Assembly: GCF_003550175.1 (NCBI RefSeq)
Contig: NZ_QXDF01000002.1
Span: forward strand, 248,001-312,000
Direction of reading: 5' to 3'
DNA from: Dichotomicrobium thermohalophilum
GTDB lineage: Bacteria > Pseudomonadota > Alphaproteobacteria > Rhizobiales > Rhodomicrobiaceae
DNA length: 64,000 nucleotides
Shown here: positions 40,525 through 48,185 of the stretch, piece by piece
Layout: each line of letters opens with the position of its first letter
Position numbering within the stretch: position 1 is the first letter of the stretch
Translations under genes and position numbers: made by a program
Notes under the pieces: generated by a model
The model's input: only the letters and a program-made list of their open reading frames with translations
What the model was told of the DNA's origin: nothing
The model's database searches: none

Positions 40525-40794
40525 ATGCCCAACACGAAAACCGCGAAACGCGCCGTCCGGAAAATCGAGCGGCGCACGGAAATCAATAAGGCGCGCAAGA
40601 GCCGCGTGCGCACCTTCATCCGCCACGTGAACGACGCCGTGGCCTCCGGCGACGCCGAGGCCGCGCGCGAGGCACTGCGCAAGGCGCAGCCAGAGATCAT
40701 GCGCGGCGCGCAGAAGGGTGTGATGCACAAGAACACCGCCGCGCGAACGATTTCGCGGCTGTCGCATCGCGTCCGCAAGCTGAGCGAGGCGTAA
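40525..40794 (+). CDS. rpsT: 30S ribosomal protein S20
   Basis: S20 binds 16S rRNA in the 30S body. The 89-residue basic protein begins [20 protein letters not shown] and carries [19 protein letters not shown] near 66-84. The length is standard. In many Rhizobiales dnaA follows rpsT; here small unknown membrane proteins follow instead. Confidence 0.98.
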   Translation: MPNTKTAKRAVRKIERRTEINKARKSRVRTFIRHVNDAVASGDAEAAREALRKAQPEIMRGAQKGVMHKNTAARTISRLSHRVRKLSEA

Positions 40795-40973
40795 GCGTCC
40801 GCCATTCCGGCGTTGTTGCGCCCGCGGGTGGGTTTCCCGGCGGGCGTGTTCGCGCGTCCGATCGCCGCCACTTGCGCCTACGGGCCGCGCCGGCCGCAAC
40901 ATCTGCGCCCCGTGTTGCCGAAATGCCAAAAATCAAGTAGATTACGGTCATTTCGGATAGCGCGGGGGACGCG

Positions 40974-41351
40974 ATGGAAGTCGTCGCACTGGCCATTATT
41001 GGCTTGGCCGTGCTCCTTGTTTTTAGCTTGGGCAGTCAAAACGGCGCTTCCAGGGACGCCCCAGCCGATCTCCCTTCCGCAAAGATTTACGATCTCTATG
41101 GCGACCTGATCGCGCCCAACAAGGGCGATTCCGCGGACATCAAGGGCAAGAAGGACAAGCTGAGGGGCAAGCTCGGTGAGCTTGAGGCCGAGTTGAAGTC
41201 TCTCGAAAATCTCCGCGCTGCGTGGGAGAGCGGCCGGCAGAACAAGAAAGATGTGTTTGATACCTTCAAGGCGCGCAGCGAGACCGTGGCGGCAAAGGCG
41301 GGCGAAGCGAAGGAGCTGCTGACGGCCCTGAAGGAGACGTTGAAGGGCTAG
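40974..41351 (+). CDS. Small membrane-anchored coiled-coil protein, unknown
   Basis: I do not recognise this 125-residue protein. It has one N-terminal transmembrane helix (about 3-20) and a polar linker. A long Lys/Glu-rich helix with heptad-like Leu spacing (about 50-120: KKDKLRGKLGELEAELKSLE) is likely a coiled coil. Base composition and codon use match the neighbours. Confidence 0.7.
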   Translation: MEVVALAIIGLAVLLVFSLGSQNGASRDAPADLPSAKIYDLYGDLIAPNKGDSADIKGKKDKLRGKLGELEAELKSLENLRAAWESGRQNKKDVFDTFKARSETVAAKAGEAKELLTALKETLKG

Positions 41352-41428
41352 GCCCACCGCCTATCTGTTGGCACAAGCGGTAAACCTCTCCAGCGCGCAT
41401 GAGCGCGCTGTCAGCGCGGCCGCTCCGC

Positions 41429-41468
41429 GCTTAGCCTGTAAGCGAAGCAGGGAAGGGCTTCGCAAAGC
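41429..41468 (+). repeat. GCGAAGC hairpin repeat ahead of the DUF2905 gene
   Basis: GCTTAGCC is followed by the hairpin GCGAAGC (41442-41448), an 8-base loop and GCTTCGC (41457-41463), then AAAGC. The same arrangement recurs at 42741-42780. It lies just before the ribosome binding site of the next gene. Confidence 0.7.
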
Positions 41469-41481
41469 TCAAGAGGGAGAG

Positions 41482-41685
41482 ATGATCGGTCGCTGGCTCA
41501 TCATTCTCGGGATCGTGCTGATCGTCGTCGGCGTGCTGTGGCCGTGGCTGTCGAAGCTGGGGCTGGGGCGGCTGCCCGGCGACATCGTCATCGAGCGCGA
41601 CAACTTCACCTTCTACCTGCCGATCACGACGTCGATCCTGGTGAGCGTGGTGTTGAGCGTGATCCTGTGGCTGCTGGGGCGGTGA
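41482..41685 (+). CDS. DUF2905 family small membrane protein
   Basis: This 67-residue protein has two transmembrane helices (about 5-25 and 47-66) around the loop LGLGRLPGDIVIERDNFTFY, which is the DUF2905 signature. Function is unknown. ATG 41482 follows AGAGGGAGAG. The frame is open to 41368, but that region contains the hairpin repeat and is unlikely to be translated. Confidence 0.9.
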   Translation: MIGRWLIILGIVLIVVGVLWPWLSKLGLGRLPGDIVIERDNFTFYLPITTSILVSVVLSVILWLLGR

Positions 41686-41803
41686 CTGGCGCAGGCGCTT
41701 ACTGTGATTGGTTTTTCTCCTTAAGCGGGAGTAATCAATATAGTGGAGGCGGGGGAATGCTCACCGGTCCTTAGTTCAATCTCCCCCATCCCGTCTCATG
41801 TCA

Positions 41804-42202
41804 TCATGAAGAAAACTGTGTCACGAGGTGGCGACCAGCCTCGATAACGGCCGTCTGGCTCGCCTGTTCGACCGTGTTGGTAATCCAGTCCCGCAGACGC
41901 CCTTTCCCTCCGAGACTGGCTGGCAACCGGCCATTTAGCGCGGCTAGCCCTTTATCAGAAATTGTGAACTTTGCGATATCCAAATGTGGTTGAGCGTCGC
42001 TATTTATAAAGCCATTAGCGTGAAGCCATATTACAGTACTGTTGAAAATTAGATGGTAGTTGTGTTCGTCTTTGTTCAAATTACTTAGGTCAGCCCTCTG
42101 CTTGATATCTTGATAACGAAGATTTTTCGGCAGAACATAGCAATCGTAGAGCTCCCTGAAAATGTGGGTTATAAACATGTCGGCGATTTCGTTCTTGGTC
42201 AT
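41804..42202 (-). CDS. AT-rich orphan protein coupled to a phage tail gene
   Basis: I do not recognise this 132-residue protein. A C-terminal LDIAKFTISDKGLAALNGRL segment looks like the end of a winged helix. The coding sequence is much richer in A and T than its neighbours, suggesting recent transfer. Its ATG 42202 overlaps the stop of the tail X gene (ATGA), so it was probably a passenger gene of the same prophage. A GTG at 42214 is an alternative start. Confidence 0.65.
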   Translation of the reverse strand: MTKNEIADMFITHIFRELYDCYVLPKNLRYQDIKQRADLSNLNKDEHNYHLIFNSTVIWLHANGFINSDAQPHLDIAKFTISDKGLAALNGRLPASLGGKGRLRDWITNTVEQASQTAVIEAGRHLVTQFSS

Positions 42203-42417
42203 GGCACATCCCACAATCGAATCTTAGGCGGCGTGCCGCGCGGCCGGGCGATCTCCGGCAGCGTGATCGTCACGCCTTCGGGCAGCATCGGCGGTCGAGC
42301 GGACAGCGGCGGGTTCGCGTCCGGACCGGCCTCCACCGCCCGCTGCTGGAAGCCGTAATGGCGCCAGACGATCAGATCCAGCATGTCGTTCTGCCCGGTC
42401 ACGTTTTCCACGGCCAT
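42199..42417 (-). CDS. Phage tail protein X (P2 GpX family), prophage remnant
   Basis: This 72-residue protein matches GpX of P2-like phages, a small LysM-like baseplate or tail protein. Visible features are the start MAVENVTGQNDMLDLIVWRHYG, the middle VEAGPDANPPLSAR and the proline-rich PPMLPEGVTITLPEIA. ATG 42417 overlaps the TAA of an upstream fragment by one base, and its stop overlaps the downstream orphan gene. No other tail genes are present, so this is a relic of a larger prophage. Confidence 0.85.
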   Translation of the reverse strand: MAVENVTGQNDMLDLIVWRHYGFQQRAVEAGPDANPPLSARPPMLPEGVTITLPEIARPRGTPPKIRLWDVP

Positions 42418-42510
42418 TAGAACAGGCCTCCCAGGCCGCCGTCGCGATTGACCTGGAACTTCTCAAGCGAGATCAGGTGATCTGGGCTGAGCCTGCTTGG
42501 CACTCGCGGG
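42417..42510 (-). pseudogene. 3' fragment of an upstream phage gene
   Basis: Directly before gpX a frame ends HLISLEKFQVNRDGGLGGLF and a TAA that overlaps the gpX start. Going upstream it soon reaches a stop, so only the tail of the gene remains. In P2-like phages this position is held by gpU, but the fragment is too short to assign. The exact right edge is uncertain. Confidence 0.4.
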
Positions 42511-42572
42511 CTGCGCGCCGGCGGCAATCAGCGATCCTTTTCTAACAACGCGGCTTCCCACCAATTCCCATG

Positions 42573-42799
42573 CCGGCCCGCTCTTTTGGTTTGCGAAGCG
42601 CATCCGCGCTTCGCGTTCGCGCAACGCGCGGTGGCCAGTCGGCATTACAGCGCGGCAAGGCGCGCTGGGGCGTTTTCCCGCAGGCGTTCGCAAGGGCCTC
42701 CCCTTCCGCCCGAAGGGCGGCAAGCGCGACCGCGCGCCCGGCTTAGCCGGTACGCGAAGCACGGATGTGCTTCGCAAAGCAAAAAACAGCGGCCCGCGC
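42573..42799. repeat. Imperfect long inverted-repeat element (MITE-like)
   Basis: Two arms of about 40-45 bases face each other. The left holds the perfect 9-bp hairpin GCGAAGCGC/GCGCTTCGC (42593-42614) after TTTTGGTTT. The right holds GCGAAGCAC/GTGCTTCGC (42754-42775) before AAAGCAAAAAACAGCGG. No gene is inside. With the prophage scrap and the mraZ promoter it accounts for most of the 665 bases between gpX and mraZ. Confidence 0.6.
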
Positions 42800-42843
42800 T
42801 CGTCCGCGATTTCCCGCCTGCACCCGCGTTGACCCGCCAAACA

Positions 42844-42888
42844 TCCATTGACACCCATGAAAACCCATGCTATCCCATAATTGCCCGT
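42844..42888. promoter_or_regulatory. mraZ promoter with phased MraZ boxes
   Basis: A perfect TTGACA (42848-42853) is followed after 17 bases by TATCCC (42871-42876), a weak -10. CCC starts at 42854, 42864, 42874 and 42884, exactly ten bases apart, reading CCCAT three times and CCCGT once. On the other strand this is TGGG with a 10-base period, the known form of MraZ operators. The repeats sit inside the promoter, about 200 bases before mraZ. Confidence 0.6.
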
Positions 42889-43082
42889 TCGGAAGGGTGA
42901 TTCGAGGGGAGGGGGGTCCCAAAACACGCCACCCCTTCAAGCCAAGGGCGCGGGAGCGGACGCTCTTCCCTCGACACCTGACGGGGCATCCAGCCGCCTG
43001 AGCGCGGCCATGACGGTTTCACCAGCCGCGCAAGCGGCCTTGATGGTTCGGCGTAGAAAGGCGGCCGCGGCTCGGAGCGGAG

Positions 43083-43568
43083 ATGGACGAGTTTGCCGGC
43101 CGATACGACAACAGGGTGGATGCGAAAGGACGGGTCTCGGTGCCCGCATCGTTCCGCGCCGTGCTCACCAAAGACGGTGCTGAGGAAATCTTCTGCTACC
43201 CGCACCCGGAGCGGCGCTGTCTCGAAGCCGGCGGCAACCGTCTGGTCCGAAAGATTCACCAGATACTGGAAGAATTTCCCGTCCTCTCCCAGGAACGCGA
43301 GGACCTCGCTACGTTTTATTTCGGGGAGTCCGAAACGCTCAAAATCGACGCGGACGGACGAACCATCCTCCCAAAGCGGCTCAAGGAGTTCGCGGGGATC
43401 GGAGACACAGCCGTTTTCGTCGGCCTCGGGGACAAGTTCCAGATCTGGGAAGCCGACGAATATGACGCATTCCGCAGCGAAGCGCGCGACAGAGCGCGCG
43501 CCCTGCGACAACAGCTCGGCGCGGGAGGCCGCTCAACCAGCGGCCAGACTGAGAAGGCACGGGAATGA
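43083..43568 (+). CDS. mraZ: MraZ, transcriptional regulator of the dcw cluster
   Basis: MraZ is an AbrB-fold DNA-binding protein that represses its own dcw operon in E. coli. The 161-residue protein has two half-domains, each with a DxKGR-type motif: NRVDAKGRVSVPASFR near 10-25 and LKIDADGRTILPKRLKEFAG near 88-107. CGGAGCGGAGATGG provides a ribosome binding site. It overlaps rsmH by 4 bases and lies downstream of probable MraZ boxes. Confidence 0.95.
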   Translation: MDEFAGRYDNRVDAKGRVSVPASFRAVLTKDGAEEIFCYPHPERRCLEAGGNRLVRKIHQILEEFPVLSQEREDLATFYFGESETLKIDADGRTILPKRLKEFAGIGDTAVFVGLGDKFQIWEADEYDAFRSEARDRARALRQQLGAGGRSTSGQTEKARE

Positions 43569-44608
43569 TGATCCGTCGCGGCAGGGAAGAGGGCGCCCGA
43601 GCCGCTGGCGAACCGGCGGATCACGTTCCCGTGCTGCTTTCTCAGGTGATGCGGGCGCTGGCTCCGCAAAGCGGCGAACGATTCATTGACGCGACATTCG
43701 GCGCGGGCGGGTACACCCGCGCGCTGCTGGAGGCCGGGGCCGAAGTGTTGGCCATCGACCGCGACCCCGTGGCGATCACGCGGGCGCAGGCGCTCGCCGC
43801 GGAGCATCCCGGCCGGCTTCAGTTGGCGCAGGCGCGCTTTTCCCAGATAGAGCAGATCGCAGACGCGCACGGTTTCGCACCCGATGGCGTGGTGCTGGAT
43901 GTCGGCGTGTCCTCCATGCAGTTGGATGAGGCCGCGCGGGGCTTTTCGTTCATGCAGGAAGGCCCGCTTGATATGCGCATGTCGGGCGAGGGGCCGAGCG
44001 CCGCGGACGTTGTCAACACGCTGGAAGAGCGCGAGCTGGCGCAGATTTTTCAGCGGCTGGGCGAGGAGAAGCGCGCCCGCGCTATCGCGAAGCGGATCGT
44101 TGCCGCGCGCGCCGAAGCGCCGATCGAGACGACCGGCCGGCTCTCCCAGATCGTCGAGGGGGTGCTGGGGCCGAAACGCGGCGATCGCATCCACCCAGCC
44201 ACACGGACCTTCCAGGGCTTACGCCTTTACGTGAACGACGAACTCGGCGAACTGGCCGAGGCGCTCGCCGGTGCTGAACGGCTCCTTTCCCAGGACGGCC
44301 GGCTCGTCGTGGTCAGCTTCCACTCGCTCGAAGACCGGATCGTCAAGCGATTCTTCGCCGCGCGTAGCGGCAAGACCCCCGCGCCGTCGCGCCATCTTCC
44401 CCCGGACACCGCCGCGCCCCCGCCCAGCTTCCAGCTCCCGCGCGGCCAGCCGGTGACGCCGGACGACTCCGAAATCGAAGCGAACCCGCGCGCCCGCTCG
44501 GCCCGGCTGCGTTGGGGCATCCGCACCGATGCGCCGCCGCTGCCGCTCGACCGCGAGGCGCTGGGCCTGCCGCGCCTGGAGGTGCGGGATGTCTCCGCGC
44601 TCGGTTAG
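43565..44608 (+). CDS. rsmH: 16S rRNA (cytosine-1402-N4) methyltransferase
   Basis: RsmH (MraW) methylates N4 of C1402 in the ribosomal decoding centre. The 347-residue protein shows HVPVLLSQVMRALAPQSGE near 20-38 and the SAM motif DATFGAGGYTRALLEAGAEV near 42-61. Also visible are LDVGVSSMQLDEAARGFSF and FHSLEDRIVKRFF near 256. The ATG overlaps the mraZ stop (ATGA). Confidence 0.97.
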   Translation: MMIRRGREEGARAAGEPADHVPVLLSQVMRALAPQSGERFIDATFGAGGYTRALLEAGAEVLAIDRDPVAITRAQALAAEHPGRLQLAQARFSQIEQIADAHGFAPDGVVLDVGVSSMQLDEAARGFSFMQEGPLDMRMSGEGPSAADVVNTLEERELAQIFQRLGEEKRARAIAKRIVAARAEAPIETTGRLSQIVEGVLGPKRGDRIHPATRTFQGLRLYVNDELGELAEALAGAERLLSQDGRLVVVSFHSLEDRIVKRFFAARSGKTPAPSRHLPPDTAAPPPSFQLPRGQPVTPDDSEIEANPRARSARLRWGIRTDAPPLPLDREALGLPRLEVRDVSALG

Positions 44609-44668
44609 GGAATGTTTACCATGACCGGCGCAAAGTCGTTCAAAATCTTAAAGGTAAGGCGTTCAGTC

Positions 44669-44962
44669 ATGCGTGTTGTCAATTTTACGCTATTTGGCGT
44701 CATGGCGGGTCTGCTGATGCTGATCTACCAGCAGAAGCACGAAACCCGCGAGCTTGAAGCGAGGGCGGCTGAACTCTCACGCGAGATTTCCGAGCAAACC
44801 CGCGCGCTTGCTGTGCTGCGCGCCGAGTGGACCTACCTGACGCGGCCCGAGCGGCTGGAGAAGATCGCGCGGGAGCGTATGGGGCTGGAACCGGTCAAGC
44901 CGGAGCAGATCAAATCCTTCGTGGCGATCGCCGGGCCGCAGGGCAAGGGAGAGCGGCCATGA
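44669..44962 (+). CDS. ftsL: Cell division protein FtsL
   Basis: FtsL is a bitopic protein of the divisome FtsQLB complex. The 97-residue form has one transmembrane helix (about 4-20) followed by a leucine-zipper coiled coil (RELEARAAELSREI) and the conserved EWTYLTRPERLEKIARERMGL near 57-77. I chose ATG 44669, with AAGG 9 bases upstream and the helix at the usual place. ATG 44612 and 44621 are open alternatives. It overlaps ftsI by 4 bases. Confidence 0.9.
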   Translation: MRVVNFTLFGVMAGLLMLIYQQKHETRELEARAAELSREISEQTRALAVLRAEWTYLTRPERLEKIARERMGLEPVKPEQIKSFVAIAGPQGKGERP

Positions 44963-46617
44963 CCGCGCAGCCGAAACGCCGCCGGGGCGGACGCCCGGAC
45001 GCGGCGCGCATCGGGCTGGTCCTCGGTGCCCTGTTCCTCGGCTTCGCGGGATTGGCCGCACGGCTGATCTCGCTTGGCGTGGAGCCTGACGGCGGGCCGC
45101 AGATTGCTGTTGCCCAACCCGATGCCCAGCGCTCCGCATCCCGGCCCGACCTCGTTGATCGCAAAGGCCGCATGCTCGCGACTGACTTGCAGGTCTACTG
45201 GGCCTATGGCGATCCGGCGCGCGTCGTTGATGTCGATGATGCGGCGGAGAAGCTCGCCCGCGTCTTGCCCGATCAGGACATCGCGACCCTGCGCAAGAAG
45301 CTCTCGGGTGATGGCCGCTTCGTCTGGCTCTATCGTGGGCTGACACCGAAGCAGGCGCAGGCGGTGCATCGCCTTGGGCTCCCGGGCGTGGGCCTTCTCA
45401 CCGAGAATCAGCGGGTCTACCCGTCGGGCGCGACCGGGGTGCATGTTCTGGGCCACACCAATGTCGACAATCGCGGGATTGCGGGCATCGAAAAATTCGT
45501 CGATGGCGCGGGGGATCTTGCGGAGCCGGCTGCATCGCCTGATGAGCGGCCCAAGGTGCGCCTGGCGCTCGATCTGGGCGTTCAGCATATCATGCGCGAA
45601 GAACTCCGCCGCGCGCACGAAACCTACGAGGCCAGGGCCGTCGCCGGGCTGGTCATGGATGTGCACAGCGGCGAGATGCTGGCGATGACATCGCTGCCCG
45701 ATTATGACCCGAACCACAGGGAGGAGTCGCTCAAGCCGCACCGCCAGAACCGGCTCGTCGCCGACACCTATGAGATGGGTTCGGTCTTCAAGGCCTTCAC
45801 CGTGGCGATGGCACTTGATCACGGCATCATCCAGCTCGACGACCGCTATAACATCAAGAAACCGGTGAATGTCGGAGGCTTCCGCATTGCGGACAAGCAC
45901 GCGCGCTCGACCTATGCAACTGTCCCTGAAATCTTCATCCGCTCGTCTAACACGGGCGCAGCGCGCATCGCGCTCGATGTCGGCGGCTATCGCCAGCGCG
46001 AGTTTCTCGAACGCCTCGGCCTGCTCGAACCGCTCGATACCGAGCTTCCGCCGACCGCCGACCCGCAGGTACCCAAGGTCTGGCGCGAATCCACGACGGT
46101 CACGGTCTCCTACGGCCACGGCATCGCCGTCGCGCCGCTGAACTTCGCGGCTGCCGGCGCGGCGCTGGTCAATGGCGGCTATCTGGTGCAGCCGACCTTC
46201 CTCAAACGGAGCCGCAGCGAGGGGCGCCGCCTTGCCGAGAAGGTGCTTCGCTCCAGCACCAGCGACGCGATGCGTCGGTTGCTGCGGCGCAATGTCCGTG
46301 AGGGGACGGGCCGCAATGCGCAGGTCGCGGGCTACCGTCTCGGCGGCAAGACCGGGACGGCCAACAAGCCGGTCGCTGGCGGCTACTCACGAAAAAAGGT
46401 CATTAGTACTTTTTTTGCCGCGTTTCCGATGGACGATCCGCAATATCTGGTTTTGGTGATGATAGATGAGCCGAAACCGACGAAGGCGGCGCACCGGCGG
46501 ACCGAAGCGGCCTGGAACGCGGCGCCGACGGTTGCGGCGGTTGTCAAGCGGGCAGCCCCGATCCTCGGCGTAGCGCCGGAACGCGCGTTTGACGAAGTCG
46601 CCGGCACCGCCTATTAA
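44959..46617 (+). CDS. ftsI: Peptidoglycan transpeptidase FtsI (PBP3)
   Basis: FtsI is the septal transpeptidase. The 552-residue protein has an N-terminal anchor helix (about 17-36), the PBP dimerisation domain with SRPDLVDRKGRMLATD, and the transpeptidase domain. Active-site motifs are SVFK (in YEMGSVFKAFTVAM near 276), SSN (near 331) and KTGT (near 458). ATG 44959 overlaps the ftsL stop. A6 and T7 runs near 46392-46416 are unusual for this GC-rich gene. Confidence 0.97.
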   Translation: MTAQPKRRRGGRPDAARIGLVLGALFLGFAGLAARLISLGVEPDGGPQIAVAQPDAQRSASRPDLVDRKGRMLATDLQVYWAYGDPARVVDVDDAAEKLARVLPDQDIATLRKKLSGDGRFVWLYRGLTPKQAQAVHRLGLPGVGLLTENQRVYPSGATGVHVLGHTNVDNRGIAGIEKFVDGAGDLAEPAASPDERPKVRLALDLGVQHIMREELRRAHETYEARAVAGLVMDVHSGEMLAMTSLPDYDPNHREESLKPHRQNRLVADTYEMGSVFKAFTVAMALDHGIIQLDDRYNIKKPVNVGGFRIADKHARSTYATVPEIFIRSSNTGAARIALDVGGYRQREFLERLGLLEPLDTELPPTADPQVPKVWRESTTVTVSYGHGIAVAPLNFAAAGAALVNGGYLVQPTFLKRSRSEGRRLAEKVLRSSTSDAMRRLLRRNVREGTGRNAQVAGYRLGGKTGTANKPVAGGYSRKKVISTFFAAFPMDDPQYLVLVMIDEPKPTKAAHRRTEAAWNAAPTVAAVVKRAAPILGVAPERAFDEVAGTAY

Positions 46618-46664
46618 CCGAACCATTCCGATGGTGAAGCGGCTTCCGGCGAGGCCAGACCGAC

Positions 46665-48128
46665 ATGAAGCTGAGCGAGCTGGCGGGTGGCGTCCCTCTC
46701 GGCGTCTCCGCCGATATTGATATCGCTGGCATTACGGCGGACAGCCGCGCGGTGAAGCCCGGCTATCTGTTTGCCGCGCTGCCGGGCACCAAGGTTGACG
46801 GCGCCCAGTTCATTCCTGCGGCGCTGGCGGCCGGGGCGGTCGCCATTCTGGCAGCGGCGGATGCGCCGGTGCCCGACGGCGTGGCCGTGATCCGCGATGC
46901 CCAACCGCGTCGCCGGCTTGCGCAGATGGCTGCAACGTTCTATCCGCGCCAGCCCGACACGCTTGCGGCCGTGACCGGCACGAACGGCAAGACCTCGGTT
47001 GCTTCCTTTCTCTACCAGATCTGGCGAGAACAGGGCTTGCGCGCGGCCAGCGTCGGCACGCTCGGCGTTCACGTCGATGGCGAAACGCGGCCATTACGTC
47101 ATACCACGCCGGAGCCGGTCGAACTGCACCGGATCCTCGATGGGCTTTCCGGCGAGGGAGTCACCCACACGGCACTGGAAGCCTCAAGCCACGGTCTGGC
47201 CCAGCACCGTCTGGACGGGGTGCGCCTGAGCGCTGCCGCGTTCACGAACATCTCGCGCGATCACCTGGACTATCACCCGGACTTCGAGAGCTATTTCGCT
47301 GCGAAGATGCGCCTGTTCGCGGATGTGCTGCCAGAAGGCGCACCGGCGGTGATCGACATCGACCGGCCGGAGGGTGCGCGCGTCGCGGCGCTCGCTAAGG
47401 CGCGGGGGCGTGAGGTCTGGACCGTGGGGCGTGAAGGGGCAGCCGTTCGCGTTTCAGATCCGCGCCCGGAAGGCTTCGGACAGCGGGTCGATTTTTCCTT
47501 CGAGGGCGCGAACTATTCGGTGACGCTACCGCTCGCCGGCTCCTTTCAGGGGTCCAACGCCGCGATTGCGGCCGGGCTGGCGCTTGCCACAGGCAGCGCG
47601 CCTGACGTCGTCTTTCCCGCGCTGGAGACGCTTCAGGGCGCACGGGGGCGCATGGAGCTGGCCGGTCAAGCCCCCTCTGGCGGCGGCATTTTCATCGACT
47701 ACGCCCACACGCCCGACGCTCTGGAGTCCGCCTTGCGCGCGCTGCGGCCTTTCGCGCGCGGCCAAGTCGCGGTCGTGTTCGGCTGCGGTGGTGAGCGCGA
47801 CACCGGCAAGCGCGCGGAGATGGGGGCGATCGCGCAACAACTCGCCGAAAGAGTCTACGTCACCGACGATAACCCGCGCGGCGAGGACGCGGCCATGATA
47901 AGGCAGGAAATCTTGCGGGCGGCGCCCGGCGCTCGCGATATTGCGGATCGGCGCGCGGCTATCGCCGCAGCCATCGCCGAGCTCGGGCGTGACGACGTGC
48001 TGCTGATTGCCGGCAAGGGGCACGAAACAGGACAGATCGTGAAGGGGCACACCTACCCGTTCTCCGACATGGAGGCGGTGCAAAAGGTGCTTGATGGATT
48101 CGCGCGGGCGGAGACACCGCCCGTTTAG
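46665..48128 (+). CDS. murE: UDP-MurNAc-tripeptide synthetase (meso-DAP adding)
   Basis: MurE adds meso-diaminopimelate to UDP-MurNAc-L-Ala-D-Glu. The 487-residue Mur ligase has the P-loop TGTNGKTSVASFLYQ near 104-118. The DNPRGED motif near 403, just after TDD, is the DAP-specificity signature. It lies 47 bases after ftsI. Only 57 bases separate it from mraY, so murF, which normally sits between, is missing here. Confidence 0.97.
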   Translation: MKLSELAGGVPLGVSADIDIAGITADSRAVKPGYLFAALPGTKVDGAQFIPAALAAGAVAILAAADAPVPDGVAVIRDAQPRRRLAQMAATFYPRQPDTLAAVTGTNGKTSVASFLYQIWREQGLRAASVGTLGVHVDGETRPLRHTTPEPVELHRILDGLSGEGVTHTALEASSHGLAQHRLDGVRLSAAAFTNISRDHLDYHPDFESYFAAKMRLFADVLPEGAPAVIDIDRPEGARVAALAKARGREVWTVGREGAAVRVSDPRPEGFGQRVDFSFEGANYSVTLPLAGSFQGSNAAIAAGLALATGSAPDVVFPALETLQGARGRMELAGQAPSGGGIFIDYAHTPDALESALRALRPFARGQVAVVFGCGGERDTGKRAEMGAIAQQLAERVYVTDDNPRGEDAAMIRQEILRAAPGARDIADRRAAIAAAIAELGRDDVLLIAGKGHETGQIVKGHTYPFSDMEAVQKVLDGFARAETPPV

Positions 48129-48185
48129 GTAGCGTGTAAGCGCCCAAGAATTGTCATTGCGCCGAAGAGGCGTCGACGGGGAACG

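Noticed and set aside
42463-42927. Open minus-strand frame of 154 codons upstream of mraZ
   Set aside because: It runs through both arms of the inverted-repeat element and the mraZ promoter, has no family resemblance and no ribosome binding site. It is most likely a chance GC-rich open frame.
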